IMG/VR virus record: IMGVR_UViG_3300024326_000027
Span: 1 to 27,997 of that record
DNA: 27,997 nucleotides
Strand: one strand, 5' to 3'
Source of the DNA: a virus
Every line of letters begins with the position of its first letter. Position 1 is the first letter of the stretch. Positions 1 through 6,217 of the stretch are shown piece by piece. The notes beneath the pieces were generated by a model. It worked only from the letters and a program-made list of their open reading frames with translations. It ran no database searches and was not told where the DNA came from. The position numbers and the translations under genes are program-made.

Positions 1-1
1 T

Positions 2-643
2 GAGATAGTAACAGAGCAAACCGCCACCAGAGCCGAGACTAGAGGCCGGAAGCGTACCAGACCGCAAAAGATTGATTGGAGTGGCCTGCGTGGTGGCTGC
101 GAATGTGCAGTGATTTTGTATAATATTGACGATGACAAGGCACTGATTGTAAAAACTGATGACTTCTTCAATGATACAAACTGGATTGTGGAGCAGCTTA
201 GATTGGGCAGGTTTTCGCGCTTAGATGTACAGGCAGATTATAGTGACAAATGCTGTAAATTTGCTGTTTTGAGCGGCTTTGGAACGACTGTCGGAGAAGT
301 AAGACACAACTGTGAGGCATCTGAATTTTATGATGGAATTTATGATTGCACTGCCAGCGCTAAGATTTCTAAAGATTCACAGCCACAGGCGACAGAACTG
401 CCAGAGACTGATCACAGTATCCCAACAGTCACCGATGTACTGTCGATTGACTGGGATACGATGCATCACCAGCAGACACTCAGAAAGTACCTGACTATCT
501 GCAAAAATCCCGAGGTCAGGGAGATTGCAGAGGCTTATATCGATGAGCAATTCGCCCCAGAGGATGAAATCGAACCCGAGACTGTCTTTGCAGAGGATGC
601 TGCCGTAATCATGGACAGATTCTGTAGAAAGTACCGTAAATAG
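2..643 (+). CDS. Unrecognised phage protein, 5' end cut by window edge
   Basis: The frame is open from base 2 to the TAG at 641-643, so the gene probably starts before the window; a GTG at 110 is the first start-like codon after a basic stretch (RGRKRTRPQK, about residues 15-24 of the visible part) and has no convincing ribosome site. About 213 residues are visible. The N-terminal part is basic, the middle holds several Cys and acidic residues, and the C-terminal third is acidic and helical (REIAEAYIDEQF). I do not recognise a family. It lies just before the non-coding control region that precedes the terminase genes, which would suit the last gene of an early or replication block. Function unknown. 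Confidence 0.6.
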   Translation, partial: EIVTEQTATRAETRGRKRTRPQKIDWSGLRGGCECAVILYNIDDDKALIVKTDDFFNDTNWIVEQLRLGRFSRLDVQADYSDKCCKFAVLSGFGTTVGEVRHNCEASEFYDGIYDCTASAKISKDSQPQATELPETDHSIPTVTDVLSIDWDTMHHQQTLRKYLTICKNPEVREIAEAYIDEQFAPEDEIEPETVFAEDAAVIMDRFCRKYRK

Positions 644-681
644 GGGTTCAGGCTACTTTTACACTGCACTTTACGAAAAAT

Positions 682-920
682 AGGGTATTTTACCTCTCAA
701 ATACCCTGAAAAAATGGCAAATACCCTGTTCTCTAAAATTTCAGGGTATCGAGAAAAGCCAGTGTTTATGAGGGCTCCGGGTACTTTTTTATCTAAAATA
801 CCCTCAATACCTTAAAAAATATTTATAGGTACATATGAGAGAATGAAAAAAGTTTTTTTATTTTTGTTTTCTACATAGACCCCTTAAAAAATGGGGAGGT
901 ATTTTGGGCGTTCAGGGTAT
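682..920. repeat. Cluster of ATACCCT inverted and direct repeats
   Basis: The motif AATACCCTGA or its complement occurs at 682-690 (inverted), 699-709, 719-728, 741-749 (inverted), 797-804 and 912-920 (inverted). Two pairs form perfect hairpins: 682-690 with 699-707 (9 bp) and 721-728 with 742-749 (8 bp). Neither hairpin is followed by a T tract, so they are not ordinary terminators. The spacing and orientation suit binding sites for a phage regulator or an iteron-like site. The role is inferred only. Confidence 0.5.
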
Positions 921-1097
921 TGGGTGTATTTAAGGCGGAAGCGTGCTGGATGAGTTGAGCGTTTTTGGCTGTTGAAGGATGTGATACGCCGCCAGGGAAT
1001 AAAGCTTTTTCTCTTTGGTGGGAAGGTTCACTTTCTGGCGCCGATAATTGTCGGAGTGATTGATAAGTTCCGCTGCAAATAATTTTAAAATTAGGTG

Positions 1098-1126
1098 TTG
1101 CATTTTGATAGATACAGATATATAAT
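1098..1126 (+). promoter_or_regulatory. Probable late promoter upstream of the terminase genes
   Basis: A perfect TATAAT -10 box at 1121-1126 lies 17 bp after TTGCAT at 1098-1103, which matches only the TTG of the -35 consensus. A weak -35 with a perfect -10 is typical of a promoter needing an activator, and a sigma-like late regulator is encoded at 8001-8456. It is followed by three hairpin repeats and a terminator before the small terminase gene. Confidence 0.5.
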
Positions 1127-1156
1127 ACAATCAAGTTGTATGAGTAATTGAAAGAG

Positions 1157-1280
1157 TTAAATCCGATGGACATTCGTCGGAAGTCGCAAGTGAATAAATT
1201 AAATCCGGTGGGTTCTCGCTGGATTTGTAATTAAATACATTAAATCCGGCAAATTCCCGCCGGTGTGAGAATGAGCTCGG
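1157..1280 (+). repeat. Three tandem 41-42 bp hairpin repeats in the late leader
   Basis: TTAAATCCG recurs at 1157, 1199 and 1240, spaced 42 and 41 bp. Each copy starts a stem-loop: TCCGA/TCGGA in copy 1, AAATCCGG/CTGGATTT in copy 2, CCGGC/GCCGG in copy 3. Stem bases change while pairing is kept and the loop keeps a TTC-C-G pattern, so the transcript is probably structured. The array sits between the likely late promoter and the terminator at 1281-1311, which fits an attenuation or antitermination leader; binding by the packaging machinery is an alternative. Confidence 0.55.
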
Positions 1281-1311
1281 GAGGCTCCAGTTAATAGCTG
1301 GGGCCTCTTTT
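1281..1311 (+). terminator. Intrinsic terminator ahead of the small terminase gene
   Basis: GAGGCTCCAG (1281-1290) pairs with CTGGGGCCTC (1298-1307) in a 10-bp stem with one G-U pair and a 7-nt loop, followed by TTTT. It stands inside the leader of the late operon rather than at the end of a gene. Confidence 0.7.
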
Positions 1312-1359
1312 GGCGTTTAGGGGTAAATTGAGCATATGTGTAAGCCAGGAGGTGAGAAC

Positions 1360-1938
1360 GTGGAGAAGAAAGATATGGAACAGGCTGGAAGGGAAATTGT
1401 GAAGCGAAAGGGAAATGGTAAAAATAGCCCTGTCATTGGTGGTAATGGCGTGGAGCCAATCAACAGAGAAGAAAATGCTTTGTTCTGCCAGTATGCCCTT
1501 GATATGTTTCACGCCCCGACGGTGGATTTAAATGACACAGAAGCAGTCGCCGCAGCAATAGATGGTTACTTCAAATATTGCATTGACCGTGAGTTACGCC
1601 CTGGAAACCTAGGATTGTACGCTGCTCTGGGGCTTTCTAAACAGGATGTGAGCAATGCGATTAACGGATACAGCGGGAAACTAAGGCCATCGACCATAGA
1701 CCTCATTAAAAAAGCAAAGCAGGCTTTAGCCACATATAGAGAGCTCCTTGGCAGCCAGGGCAAGCTAAATCCGGTCACCCTCATTTTCTGGCAGAAAAAC
1801 TATGATGGACTGAAGGATCAGCAGGATATTGTGCTGACACCGAATACAAGCATGCGGCAGGAGCATACAGTAGACGAAATCACCCAGAAGGTGCTGGAGG
1901 ACATACCTGTGGATGATGATAATTCAGACACAATTTGA
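1360..1938 (+). CDS. terS: Phage terminase small subunit
   Basis: Probable DNA-recognition subunit of the packaging motor, which hands phage DNA to the large terminase at 6274. The 192-residue product has a basic N-terminus, a helix-turn-helix-like middle (GLSKQDVSNAINGYSG) and the segment NPVTLIFWQKNYDGLKDQ, which resembles the 'NPV-IF--KN-G--D' signature of Gram-positive small terminases. I place the start at GTG 1360 because AGGAGG at 1347-1352 is spaced 7 nt from it; an in-frame ATG at 1336 lies upstream of that site and lacks one. The tail is acidic. Unusually, more than 4 kb of other genes and tRNAs separate it from the large subunit. Confidence 0.8.
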   Translation: MEKKDMEQAGREIVKRKGNGKNSPVIGGNGVEPINREENALFCQYALDMFHAPTVDLNDTEAVAAAIDGYFKYCIDRELRPGNLGLYAALGLSKQDVSNAINGYSGKLRPSTIDLIKKAKQALATYRELLGSQGKLNPVTLIFWQKNYDGLKDQQDIVLTPNTSMRQEHTVDEITQKVLEDIPVDDDNSDTI

Positions 1939-2043
1939 TATAGTTGTCAGATAATATGGAGCAAGCAGCATGTGCGGACTGCTATAGCGGCAAACGTGCA
2001 ATGCAAAATACTGCATATGTAGTGCATAATAGGAACATCTCGT

Positions 2044-2077
2044 AACTGTTCGCAAAATAGCGATTTCACGAACAGTT
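2044..2077. repeat. Inverted repeat AACTGTTCG / CGAACAGTT
   Basis: Perfect 9-bp arms at 2044-2052 and 2069-2077 are separated by 16 bp. There is no T tract. It lies in the 306-bp gap after the small terminase, just before the GC-rich block at 2115-2156, and may be a terminase or regulator binding site. Confidence 0.4.
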
Positions 2078-2114
2078 GAAAAAGGCATGAAATGGGAGGA
2101 TAGTTAGCAGTGAG

Positions 2115-2156
2115 TGGCCCCCGGGAGGGGGTCTATGGGTAGACGTCCGGCGGCCT
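2115..2156. other. Candidate cos/packaging site (GC-rich block)
   Basis: A sharply GC-rich 42-bp island in AT-rich DNA contains CCCCC-GGGA-GGGGG (2118-2131), the hairpin GTCTA-TGGG-TAGAC (2131-2144) and CCGGCGGCC. It directly follows the small terminase. In many cos-type Gram-positive siphoviruses the cohesive end is a GC-rich, partly symmetric site beside this gene. The assignment rests on position and composition only; the actual cut site cannot be read from the sequence. Confidence 0.35.
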
Positions 2157-2244
2157 ACTTACCCCTCTTACCAGCGAAAAAATAAAAAAGGCTCCCAGCA
2201 TTACTCAAAAAATTTTCTCAGAAAACAAAAAGGAGGTATGCCCT

Positions 2245-2445
2245 ATGTCGAATGTAAATCCGCTTACGGAGGCAATAACCGTGTTACGGACCAGTATTAT
2301 AAATGACAAAGATATCTACAATGGTTTTGTTTCCAGCATTGAATCTGCCATTAATGAAGCCAAGCCTTATACGAAGGAGCGTGATCTGGCGGTGGCTATT
2401 TTAAACAGAGTAGTTGGCATTGAAGGAGGGGAGCAGGGTTTATGA
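2245..2445 (+). CDS. Small phage protein of unknown function
   Basis: A 66-residue soluble, mostly helical protein with a strong ribosome site (AAAGGAGG, 2229-2236) before ATG 2245. The middle (SAINEAKPYTKERDLAVAILNRVVG) has the look of small hypothetical proteins often seen beside phage terminase genes, but I cannot name a family. Its stop codon overlaps the ATG of the next small membrane protein (ATGA at 2442-2445), so the two are probably co-translated. Confidence 0.65.
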   Translation: MSNVNPLTEAITVLRTSIINDKDIYNGFVSSIESAINEAKPYTKERDLAVAILNRVVGIEGGEQGL

Positions 2446-2606
2446 TGGTTTTTAAGTATTTATTGGCAGCGGTTAATTTCTTGCTGTTTTTGATTATGAC
2501 GTTGATTACTATGGCCGGTGTCAAGAAAGATGATGAAGCTACAAAATGGCTACTGTTGGTGTTTAGTTTATTACCGGTAGCAAATATGGTAGCTATTTTG
2601 GGGTAA
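2442..2606 (+). CDS. Small two-helix membrane protein
   Basis: A 54-residue protein starting at ATG 2442, overlapping the previous stop by 4 nt, with GGAGGGG at 2424-2430 as a somewhat distant ribosome site. Two hydrophobic segments (about residues 4-24 and 37-53) are joined by a charged turn, GVKKDDEATKW, giving a hairpin topology. It lies directly before the LemA-family gene and is probably part of the same module. Small phage membrane proteins of this kind can act in lysis or in blocking superinfection, but nothing here decides between such roles. Confidence 0.6.
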   Translation: MMVFKYLLAAVNFLLFLIMTLITMAGVKKDDEATKWLLLVFSLLPVANMVAILG

Positions 2607-2621
2607 AGAAGGAGTATGGAG

Positions 2622-3176
2622 ATGGCAGAGAAGAAAAACAAATGGAAAGTAGCGGTAATAGGTGTAGTTATTGTACTGGCGGTTGGGCTTCTTGGAGTGT
2701 TTGTAGTTCAGCACTCACGAAATAAGGCAATACGGTTAGATGAGAAAGTTCAATCTGCCATGTATAATATAAAAGCCCAGGAAAAGAAGCGTGTGGATCT
2801 GGTATATAATTTGGCTGATTGTGTGAAACAGTACGATAAACATGAAGCAGATACTCTGGCTGCCATTGTGGAAGGACGTGGCTCTACTGGAGACATTGAG
2901 AATGTTACAACATCAATCTCGGCGGTAAGTGAAGCATATCCTGAGTTAAAATCCAATGAAAATTATAAGGAACTCATGAGGAATCTGACAACGCTGGAAA
3001 ATGAAATTTCTCAATCAAGAATCAACTATAATAACACTGTTGAAAAATATAATCGCTATGTAAAAGGTTTTCCGGCAAGAATGTTTTTGGATAAAGCAGG
3101 ATATGAGGTAATGACCTATGAAAGATTAGAATTTGATGCACCGGTTACGGCGCCGCAGGGGTTATTCGATGAATAA
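2622..3176 (+). CDS. lemA: LemA-family membrane-anchored protein
   Basis: A 184-residue protein with a lysine-rich N-terminus, one transmembrane helix (about residues 9-28) and a long helical domain outside the membrane. The LemA pattern is visible in order: 'Y-I-AQEKKRVDLVYNLADCVK-Y-KHE', then 'YPELKSNENYKELM-NLTTLENEI--SR--YN-TVEKYN----FP'. LemA proteins are widespread in bacteria but their molecular role is poorly defined. I start at ATG 2622 because GGAG (2611-2614) is correctly spaced from it; ATG 2616 is too close. The gene overlaps the next one by 8 nt. LemA is not a normal phage morphogenesis protein, so this looks like cargo. Confidence 0.85.
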   Translation: MAEKKNKWKVAVIGVVIVLAVGLLGVFVVQHSRNKAIRLDEKVQSAMYNIKAQEKKRVDLVYNLADCVKQYDKHEADTLAAIVEGRGSTGDIENVTTSISAVSEAYPELKSNENYKELMRNLTTLENEISQSRINYNNTVEKYNRYVKGFPARMFLDKAGYEVMTYERLEFDAPVTAPQGLFDE

Positions 3177-3894
3177 CTTTCGGATTACCCGACGAGAAAT
3201 TTTGATGAGTATTCCCATGGTGGCAATATTGTTTCTGGTGGGAATGTGGATTTCTGGGATAATCGAAAGTCACATAGATGACAAAAACGCAGAATATTAT
3301 AGTGCGGTGCAGATTACGGAACCGGATATATTCCAGTTTAATATGCAAACCAATGTGGGAAATGCCTTTGTATATGGCGTTTTAGAGGCTGTTGATACGG
3401 TTTCCTATCCAGATATCCAGGGAGAATTTATGAGCCTGAGAAAAGTCACTGAAAGGTATACAATGCATACCAGAGTGGTGACAACAACAGATTCTAAGGG
3501 ACGGAGCCATACACGTACTGAAGTGTATTATAGCTGGGATTATGTTGGAGAGGAAGAAAAGCATTCGGAGAAATTGCAATTCATGGGAAGTGAATTTGAC
3601 TTTTCAAAATTCAATATACCAACTCAAGATTACATAGACACAGTATATGAATCACATACAGTCCGGTACAAATTTTATGGGAGCGCTACTAAGTACACTG
3701 GTACAGTTTATACGGAACTGAGAAATGGTACTATTTCAGAATCAAGCAAATTTTATGAGAGTATGAACATAGATGAAACCATAAAACAGTGCACATCTAA
3801 TGCATGGATATATGTGTTTTGGATATTTTGGGTGATTTTTATGGTTGCGGCAGTTGTTGGATTTTATGCCATTGACAATAAATGGCTGGAATAA
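3169..3894 (+). CDS. Two-pass membrane protein with large external domain
   Basis: A 241-residue protein overlapping the LemA gene by 8 nt, starting at ATG 3169 after GGGG at 3160-3163. A short basic N-terminus is followed by a transmembrane helix (about residues 12-33), a domain of some 170 residues and a second helix (about 208-232) near the C-terminus. The domain between the helices contains RVVTTTDSKGRSHTRTEVYYSWDYV and is probably extracytoplasmic. It resembles in layout the membrane proteins that accompany LemA in bacterial chromosomes, but I cannot assign a family with confidence. Coupling to the LemA gene suggests a joint envelope function. Confidence 0.7.
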   Translation: MNNFRITRREILMSIPMVAILFLVGMWISGIIESHIDDKNAEYYSAVQITEPDIFQFNMQTNVGNAFVYGVLEAVDTVSYPDIQGEFMSLRKVTERYTMHTRVVTTTDSKGRSHTRTEVYYSWDYVGEEEKHSEKLQFMGSEFDFSKFNIPTQDYIDTVYESHTVRYKFYGSATKYTGTVYTELRNGTISESSKFYESMNIDETIKQCTSNAWIYVFWIFWVIFMVAAVVGFYAIDNKWLE

Positions 3895-3909
3895 AATACA
3901 GGAGAAAAT

Positions 3910-4065
3910 ATGCTGGTATTTACATTCGGAATCCTCCACTTCGGACTATGTTGGGAAATGATAGATCCAATGGCAGAGGTGGTTGTGTTCATAAAGAAGG
4001 CATTGTCGTTGCTTACAAAAGTAGGCTGGTCTTTTACATGCGACAATTCATTGCATCCAGAGTGA
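3910..4065 (+). CDS. Small hypothetical protein (51 aa)
   Basis: An open frame of 51 residues with AGGAG at 3900-3904 correctly spaced before ATG 3910, 15 nt after the previous stop. The first half is hydrophobic with aromatic residues (VFTFGILHFGLCW) and the centre is a probable amphipathic or membrane-associated helix (EVVVFIKKALSLL). No family recognised. It ends 19 nt before the first tRNA and is probably the last gene of the LemA-containing group. Confidence 0.5.
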   Translation: MLVFTFGILHFGLCWEMIDPMAEVVVFIKKALSLLTKVGWSFTCDNSLHPE

Positions 4066-4084
4066 GTGTGCAATGTGAATTGAT

Positions 4085-4156
4085 TGGGCTATCGCCAAGT
4101 GGTAAGGCACAGCACTTTGACTGCTGTATGCGCTGGTTCAAATCCAGCTAGCCCAG
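4085..4156 (+). tRNA. tRNA-Gln (anticodon UUG)
   Basis: A complete cloverleaf is readable: acceptor TGGGCTA/TAGCCCA, anticodon stem CAGCA/TGCTG with loop CTTTGAC (anticodon TTG), and T stem GCTGG/CCAGC with loop TTCAAAT. The discriminator base is G and no CCA is encoded. It decodes CAA. Confidence 0.9.
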
Positions 4157-4424
4157 CTCGGTTTCTAATTTTTAGAAAACCTCCTTCCCCATCTAGCCTG
4201 AAGTGGCTGAATAAAGGCGTGTCAACAGCGCCGGATGGGTTCGGCACTCAGAGTAATGGCTGTTGTGCCGTATTTCCCCTCAAAACCATTACAGCAAACC
4301 AGCTAACGGTAGCAGAAATTCTGTGGGGTAAGGCCAAAAGTGATACATTATAGATGATAAACTCAGTTATGGCTAACAGAATGATCTGCGGAGCAGGTGA
4401 ACTTGCACTGTCCCACCTGCTTTT
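4157..4424 (+). ncRNA. Candidate structured RNA, part 1 (between tRNA-Gln and tRNA-Met)
   Basis: No credible gene lies here, yet pairing is dense. CCCATC (4188-4193) pairs with GATGGG (4234-4239) and encloses two hairpins, AGCC/GGCT (4195-4208) and GGCG/CGCC (4216-4232), giving a three-way junction. Next come CGGCAC/GTGCCG (4242-4270), then CCCC (4276-4279) facing GGGG (4324-4327) around GCTA/TAGC (4302-4313), and GTTA/TAAC (4366-4377). The 3' end is the hairpin GCAGGTG/CACCTGC followed by TTTT (4393-4424). I infer a structured non-coding transcript; large phage RNAs such as GOLLD and ROOL are known to occur near phage tRNAs, but I cannot assign this one. Confidence 0.4.
4393..4424 (+). terminator. 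Terminator-like hairpin just before tRNA-Met
   Basis: GCAGGTG (4393-4399) pairs with CACCTGC (4414-4420) over a 14-nt loop and is followed by TTTT that runs straight into the tRNA. The large loop makes it a weak terminator; it may equally be a processing hairpin. Confidence 0.4.
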
Positions 4425-4498
4425 GGGCTTTTAGCTCAGTTGGTCAGAGCAACCGGCTCATAACCGGTCGGTCCCAGGTTCGAGTCCTGGAAAGCCCA
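4425..4498 (+). tRNA. tRNA-Met (anticodon CAU)
   Basis: Complete cloverleaf: acceptor GGGCTTT/AAAGCCC, D stem GCTC/GAGC with AGTTGGTCA loop, anticodon stem ACCGG/CCGGT with loop CTCATAA (anticodon CAT), T stem CCAGG/CCTGG with TTCGAGT, discriminator A, no encoded CCA. It fits an elongator tRNA-Met; the Ile2 type, which carries the same CAT before modification, cannot be excluded by eye. Confidence 0.9.
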
Positions 4499-4888
4499 CG
4501 TGGCGTAAGACGATGTAGGCTATGTCTTTATGGCAACGGTCATCTATTACAAATAGCTGATGCAGGCTGACGAGCAGTTTATATTGCAGCCGTTTTGGTT
4601 GGGAGTATCCCATGATCCGTAGGACCAGAAAACTCCATGCTTGCCAGAGCGATTAAACTGAGCCTGGCCTTGCATATACCATGGGATGGCATGAGAAGGC
4701 CATATGCACGTTAAAAGTTGGGTGTAAGGACGTTATTTAATCTTTATCGGTTTCCGAGAAAACACCATAGTGTCGGAGCTACCACGATAAAAACAACTGC
4801 AGGTGTGGGAAAACAGAAGCAAAAAACAACCCAATAGTGGAACGCACGCCGCGATAAATATTGCTGCTATGGGGCCTATACCCCATTT
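4499..4888 (+). ncRNA. Candidate structured RNA, part 2 (between tRNA-Met and tRNA-Tyr)
   Basis: A 390-nt stretch without a gene. In order it shows AAGAC/GTCTT (about 4507-4530), CATC-TATT-ACA-AATA-GCT-GATG (about 4542-4563), GGCTG/CAGCC (about 4566-4593), CCAG/CTGG (about 4645-4668), TGCATAT/ATATGCA enclosing CCAT-GGG-ATGG (about 4671-4709), then TTATCG/CGATAA (about 4743-4789) enclosing CCGA/TCGG and ACAC-CATA-GTGT, and finally ATGGGG-CCTATA-CCCCAT (4869-4886) against the tRNA. So many nested stems in one gene-free stretch suggest a structured RNA. Identity is unproven. Confidence 0.45.
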
Positions 4889-4972
4889 GGATGAATATAC
4901 CGTAATTGGGAGCGGGCCTGACTGTAAATCAGGTGCCTTCGGGTTCTGGTGGTTCGAGTCCACCTTAATCCA
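4889..4972 (+). tRNA. tRNA-Tyr (anticodon GUA), slightly irregular
   Basis: The anticodon arm CCTGA-CTGTAAA-TCAGG carries GTA, the long variable arm TGCCTTCGGGTTC is as expected for tRNA-Tyr, and the T arm GGTGG-TTCGAGT-CCACC is standard. The acceptor GGATGAA/TTAATCC has one G-A mismatch, and the D arm is short and irregular. No CCA is encoded after the discriminator A. It could be a functional but divergent phage tRNA or one starting to decay. Confidence 0.8.
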
Positions 4973-5069
4973 CTGATAACTAAATAGCAAATTTACCGGA
5001 AAGTACATATGACATTATTTGGTATAGTAACGGAAGGAAAGTCGAATTAGAGTAGAAAGTAGGTGCGGT

Positions 5070-5510
5070 ATGCAAGAATACTTTAAGGAAATAAAATATG
5101 AAGGTTTTTCATTGCGGATTCCGGTTAAGTGTTTTAAATCGGATTGTTACATTGAGGAACGTCAATTTAATGATGCAATATATAAGACATTTGGTGAAAT
5201 AGAGAAGTATAAAAAGGCTTTTGAGGACGCAAAGAATGAGAAAGATAAGCAGATTTCCGAAATGCAGGCCCATATTGATAGCCTAAAAGCTGAGTTAGCA
5301 GAATTGCAGCTGAATAAGCAGGAGTTACCGCTTGAACCTATAGAGGTTGCCGCAATGCTTATAAAGTCAACTGTAACACGTAAAGCAAATTCTATTCAAA
5401 AGGCATTTAATTGTCCAGATAAATATGAAGATGATAGGTATTCCAATGACGATTTACTCCAGATAGCGGAGCATTTGTTGGTGTATTGCAAAAATGCAGA
5501 GGAGGAATAA
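5070..5510 (+). CDS. Coiled-coil phage protein of unknown function
   Basis: A 146-residue protein. Residues about 40-85 form a strong charged coiled coil (EIEKYKKAFEDAKNEK, SEMQAHIDSLKAELAELQ), followed by a helical C-terminal domain. Start ATG 5070 is preceded by AGGTG at 5060-5064. It begins the group of small phage genes between the tRNA region and the large terminase and ends 2 nt before the next start codon. I do not recognise a family; a DNA-binding accessory role is possible but not shown. Confidence 0.65.
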   Translation: MQEYFKEIKYEGFSLRIPVKCFKSDCYIEERQFNDAIYKTFGEIEKYKKAFEDAKNEKDKQISEMQAHIDSLKAELAELQLNKQELPLEPIEVAAMLIKSTVTRKANSIQKAFNCPDKYEDDRYSNDDLLQIAEHLLVYCKNAEEE

Positions 5511-5512
5511 AC

Positions 5513-5698
5513 ATGGCAGAGGGATTTTATTTAGAATTAGATGATTATTGTTCTTTTTGTAGCTATTTTGAACCCGATATAGAGAAGGTAGATATTACTA
5601 CGCTTGGAGACAGAGCACGCTCATATACAACCACGATTAAGTGCATAAACGCTTATAAGTGTAAAAGAATTTCCGAGAATATGAGGAATAAAAAATGA
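5513..5698 (+). CDS. Small Cys-rich phage protein (61 aa)
   Basis: Start ATG 5513 is set by the strong GAGGAGGAA at 5499-5507; an in-frame ATG at 5486 lies inside the previous gene and is less likely. Two cysteine pairs (CSFC near residues 12-15 and C-NAYKC near 43-48) suggest a small metal-binding fold, followed by a basic tail. It overlaps the next gene by 4 nt (ATGA). Similar short Cys-containing proteins are common in this part of Clostridia phages; the function is unknown. Confidence 0.65.
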   Translation: MAEGFYLELDDYCSFCSYFEPDIEKVDITTLGDRARSYTTTIKCINAYKCKRISENMRNKK

Positions 5699-5949
5699 AC
5701 CCAATAGAATTTACAGAACAAAATTCCGTATTTGTAGCAGATGGATGCGATGACCTTCCGGCCTGCAGGCAGTATAACGAACAGTTTCATGCAGATGAGA
5801 TGATTTCCTTGTGGGAGTTATCAGATGAGGATTGCGTGGAAATTTTGAAGCAGATTAAGGATGGAAAGCGTCCGGCTATTTATCTGGCGGTGATTGGAGG
5901 TCAACCTCCGGTGAGTTTGTGGGTGAGGAGTGAGAAGAATGAGACTTAG
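5695..5949 (+). CDS. Small acidic phage protein (84 aa)
   Basis: An 84-residue acidic protein translationally coupled to the gene before it (ATGA overlap at 5695-5698). It contains SLWELSDEDCVEILKQIKDGKRPAIYLAV, a compact helix-strand unit, and a C-terminus ending SLWVRSEKNET. It overlaps the next small gene by 11 nt. No family recognised; it belongs to the tightly packed set of accessory genes leading to the large terminase. Confidence 0.6.
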   Translation: MNPIEFTEQNSVFVADGCDDLPACRQYNEQFHADEMISLWELSDEDCVEILKQIKDGKRPAIYLAVIGGQPPVSLWVRSEKNET

Positions 5950-6207
5950 TAGACTATCGCCGAAGTGCCGTGAATGTCCATTTGTTTGTAAGTGTGATAA
6001 CAAGAGAATGGAGGCACTTGCATATCTGAACCCGCAGTACAGGATACAACGCAACCTTTGGGCGCAGAAGTATTAGTAAAACACGATTATCGGGATGTCA
6101 AGGTTTCCGAGAACACCACAATAACAATAGATTTGGAAGAAGTGAAGCGTCAAATGGAAAAGGGACTTTATAGAAAAGCGGGATTTGGCCTTGAATTTGG
6201 AGCATAG
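5939..6207 (+). pseudogene. Frameshifted small Cys-rich phage protein
   Basis: The first frame starts at ATG 5939 and gives 45 residues with a zinc-like cluster CRECPFVCKC before TAG 6074-6076. The -1 frame is open across the same stretch and continues EPAVQDTTQPLGAEVL then KHDYRDVKVSENTTITIDLEE to TAG 6205-6207. The two halves join sensibly near 6024-6032 (LAYL then EPAVQD) into a protein of about 85-90 residues of a type I associate with Clostridia phages. One missing base explains it. No canonical slippery heptamer is present there, so I read it as a mutation or sequencing error rather than programmed frameshifting. Confidence 0.6.
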
Positions 6208-6217
6208 ATAAAATCAC

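Noticed and set aside
954-1082. Short plus-strand frame ending IVGVIDKFRCK, with a further 20-codon frame before a TGA at 951
   Set aside because: The sequence looks faintly protein-like and might be a decayed small gene, but there is no good start, ribosome site or recognised family.
871-1173. Minus-strand open frame of 100 codons upstream of the late promoter
   Set aside because: No ribosome site, low-complexity and unnatural composition, and it overlaps the ATACCCT repeats and the promoter.
1157-1280. Possible CRISPR array (regularly spaced repeats)
   Set aside because: Only three short, degenerate copies with hairpins and no true spacers; better explained as RNA leader repeats.
4084-4353. 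Plus-strand open frame of 89 codons
   Set aside because: It starts one base before tRNA-Gln and runs through the whole tRNA, so it is fortuitous.
4733-5008. Minus-strand open frame of 91 codons
   Set aside because: It is antisense to tRNA-Tyr and the hairpin region and has no ribosome site.
4747-6123. Shared GGTTTCCGAGAA...CACCA in the structured region and in the frameshifted small gene
   Set aside because: A 12-base match with a gapped extension is expected by chance in a window this size, and the second copy is explained by coding.
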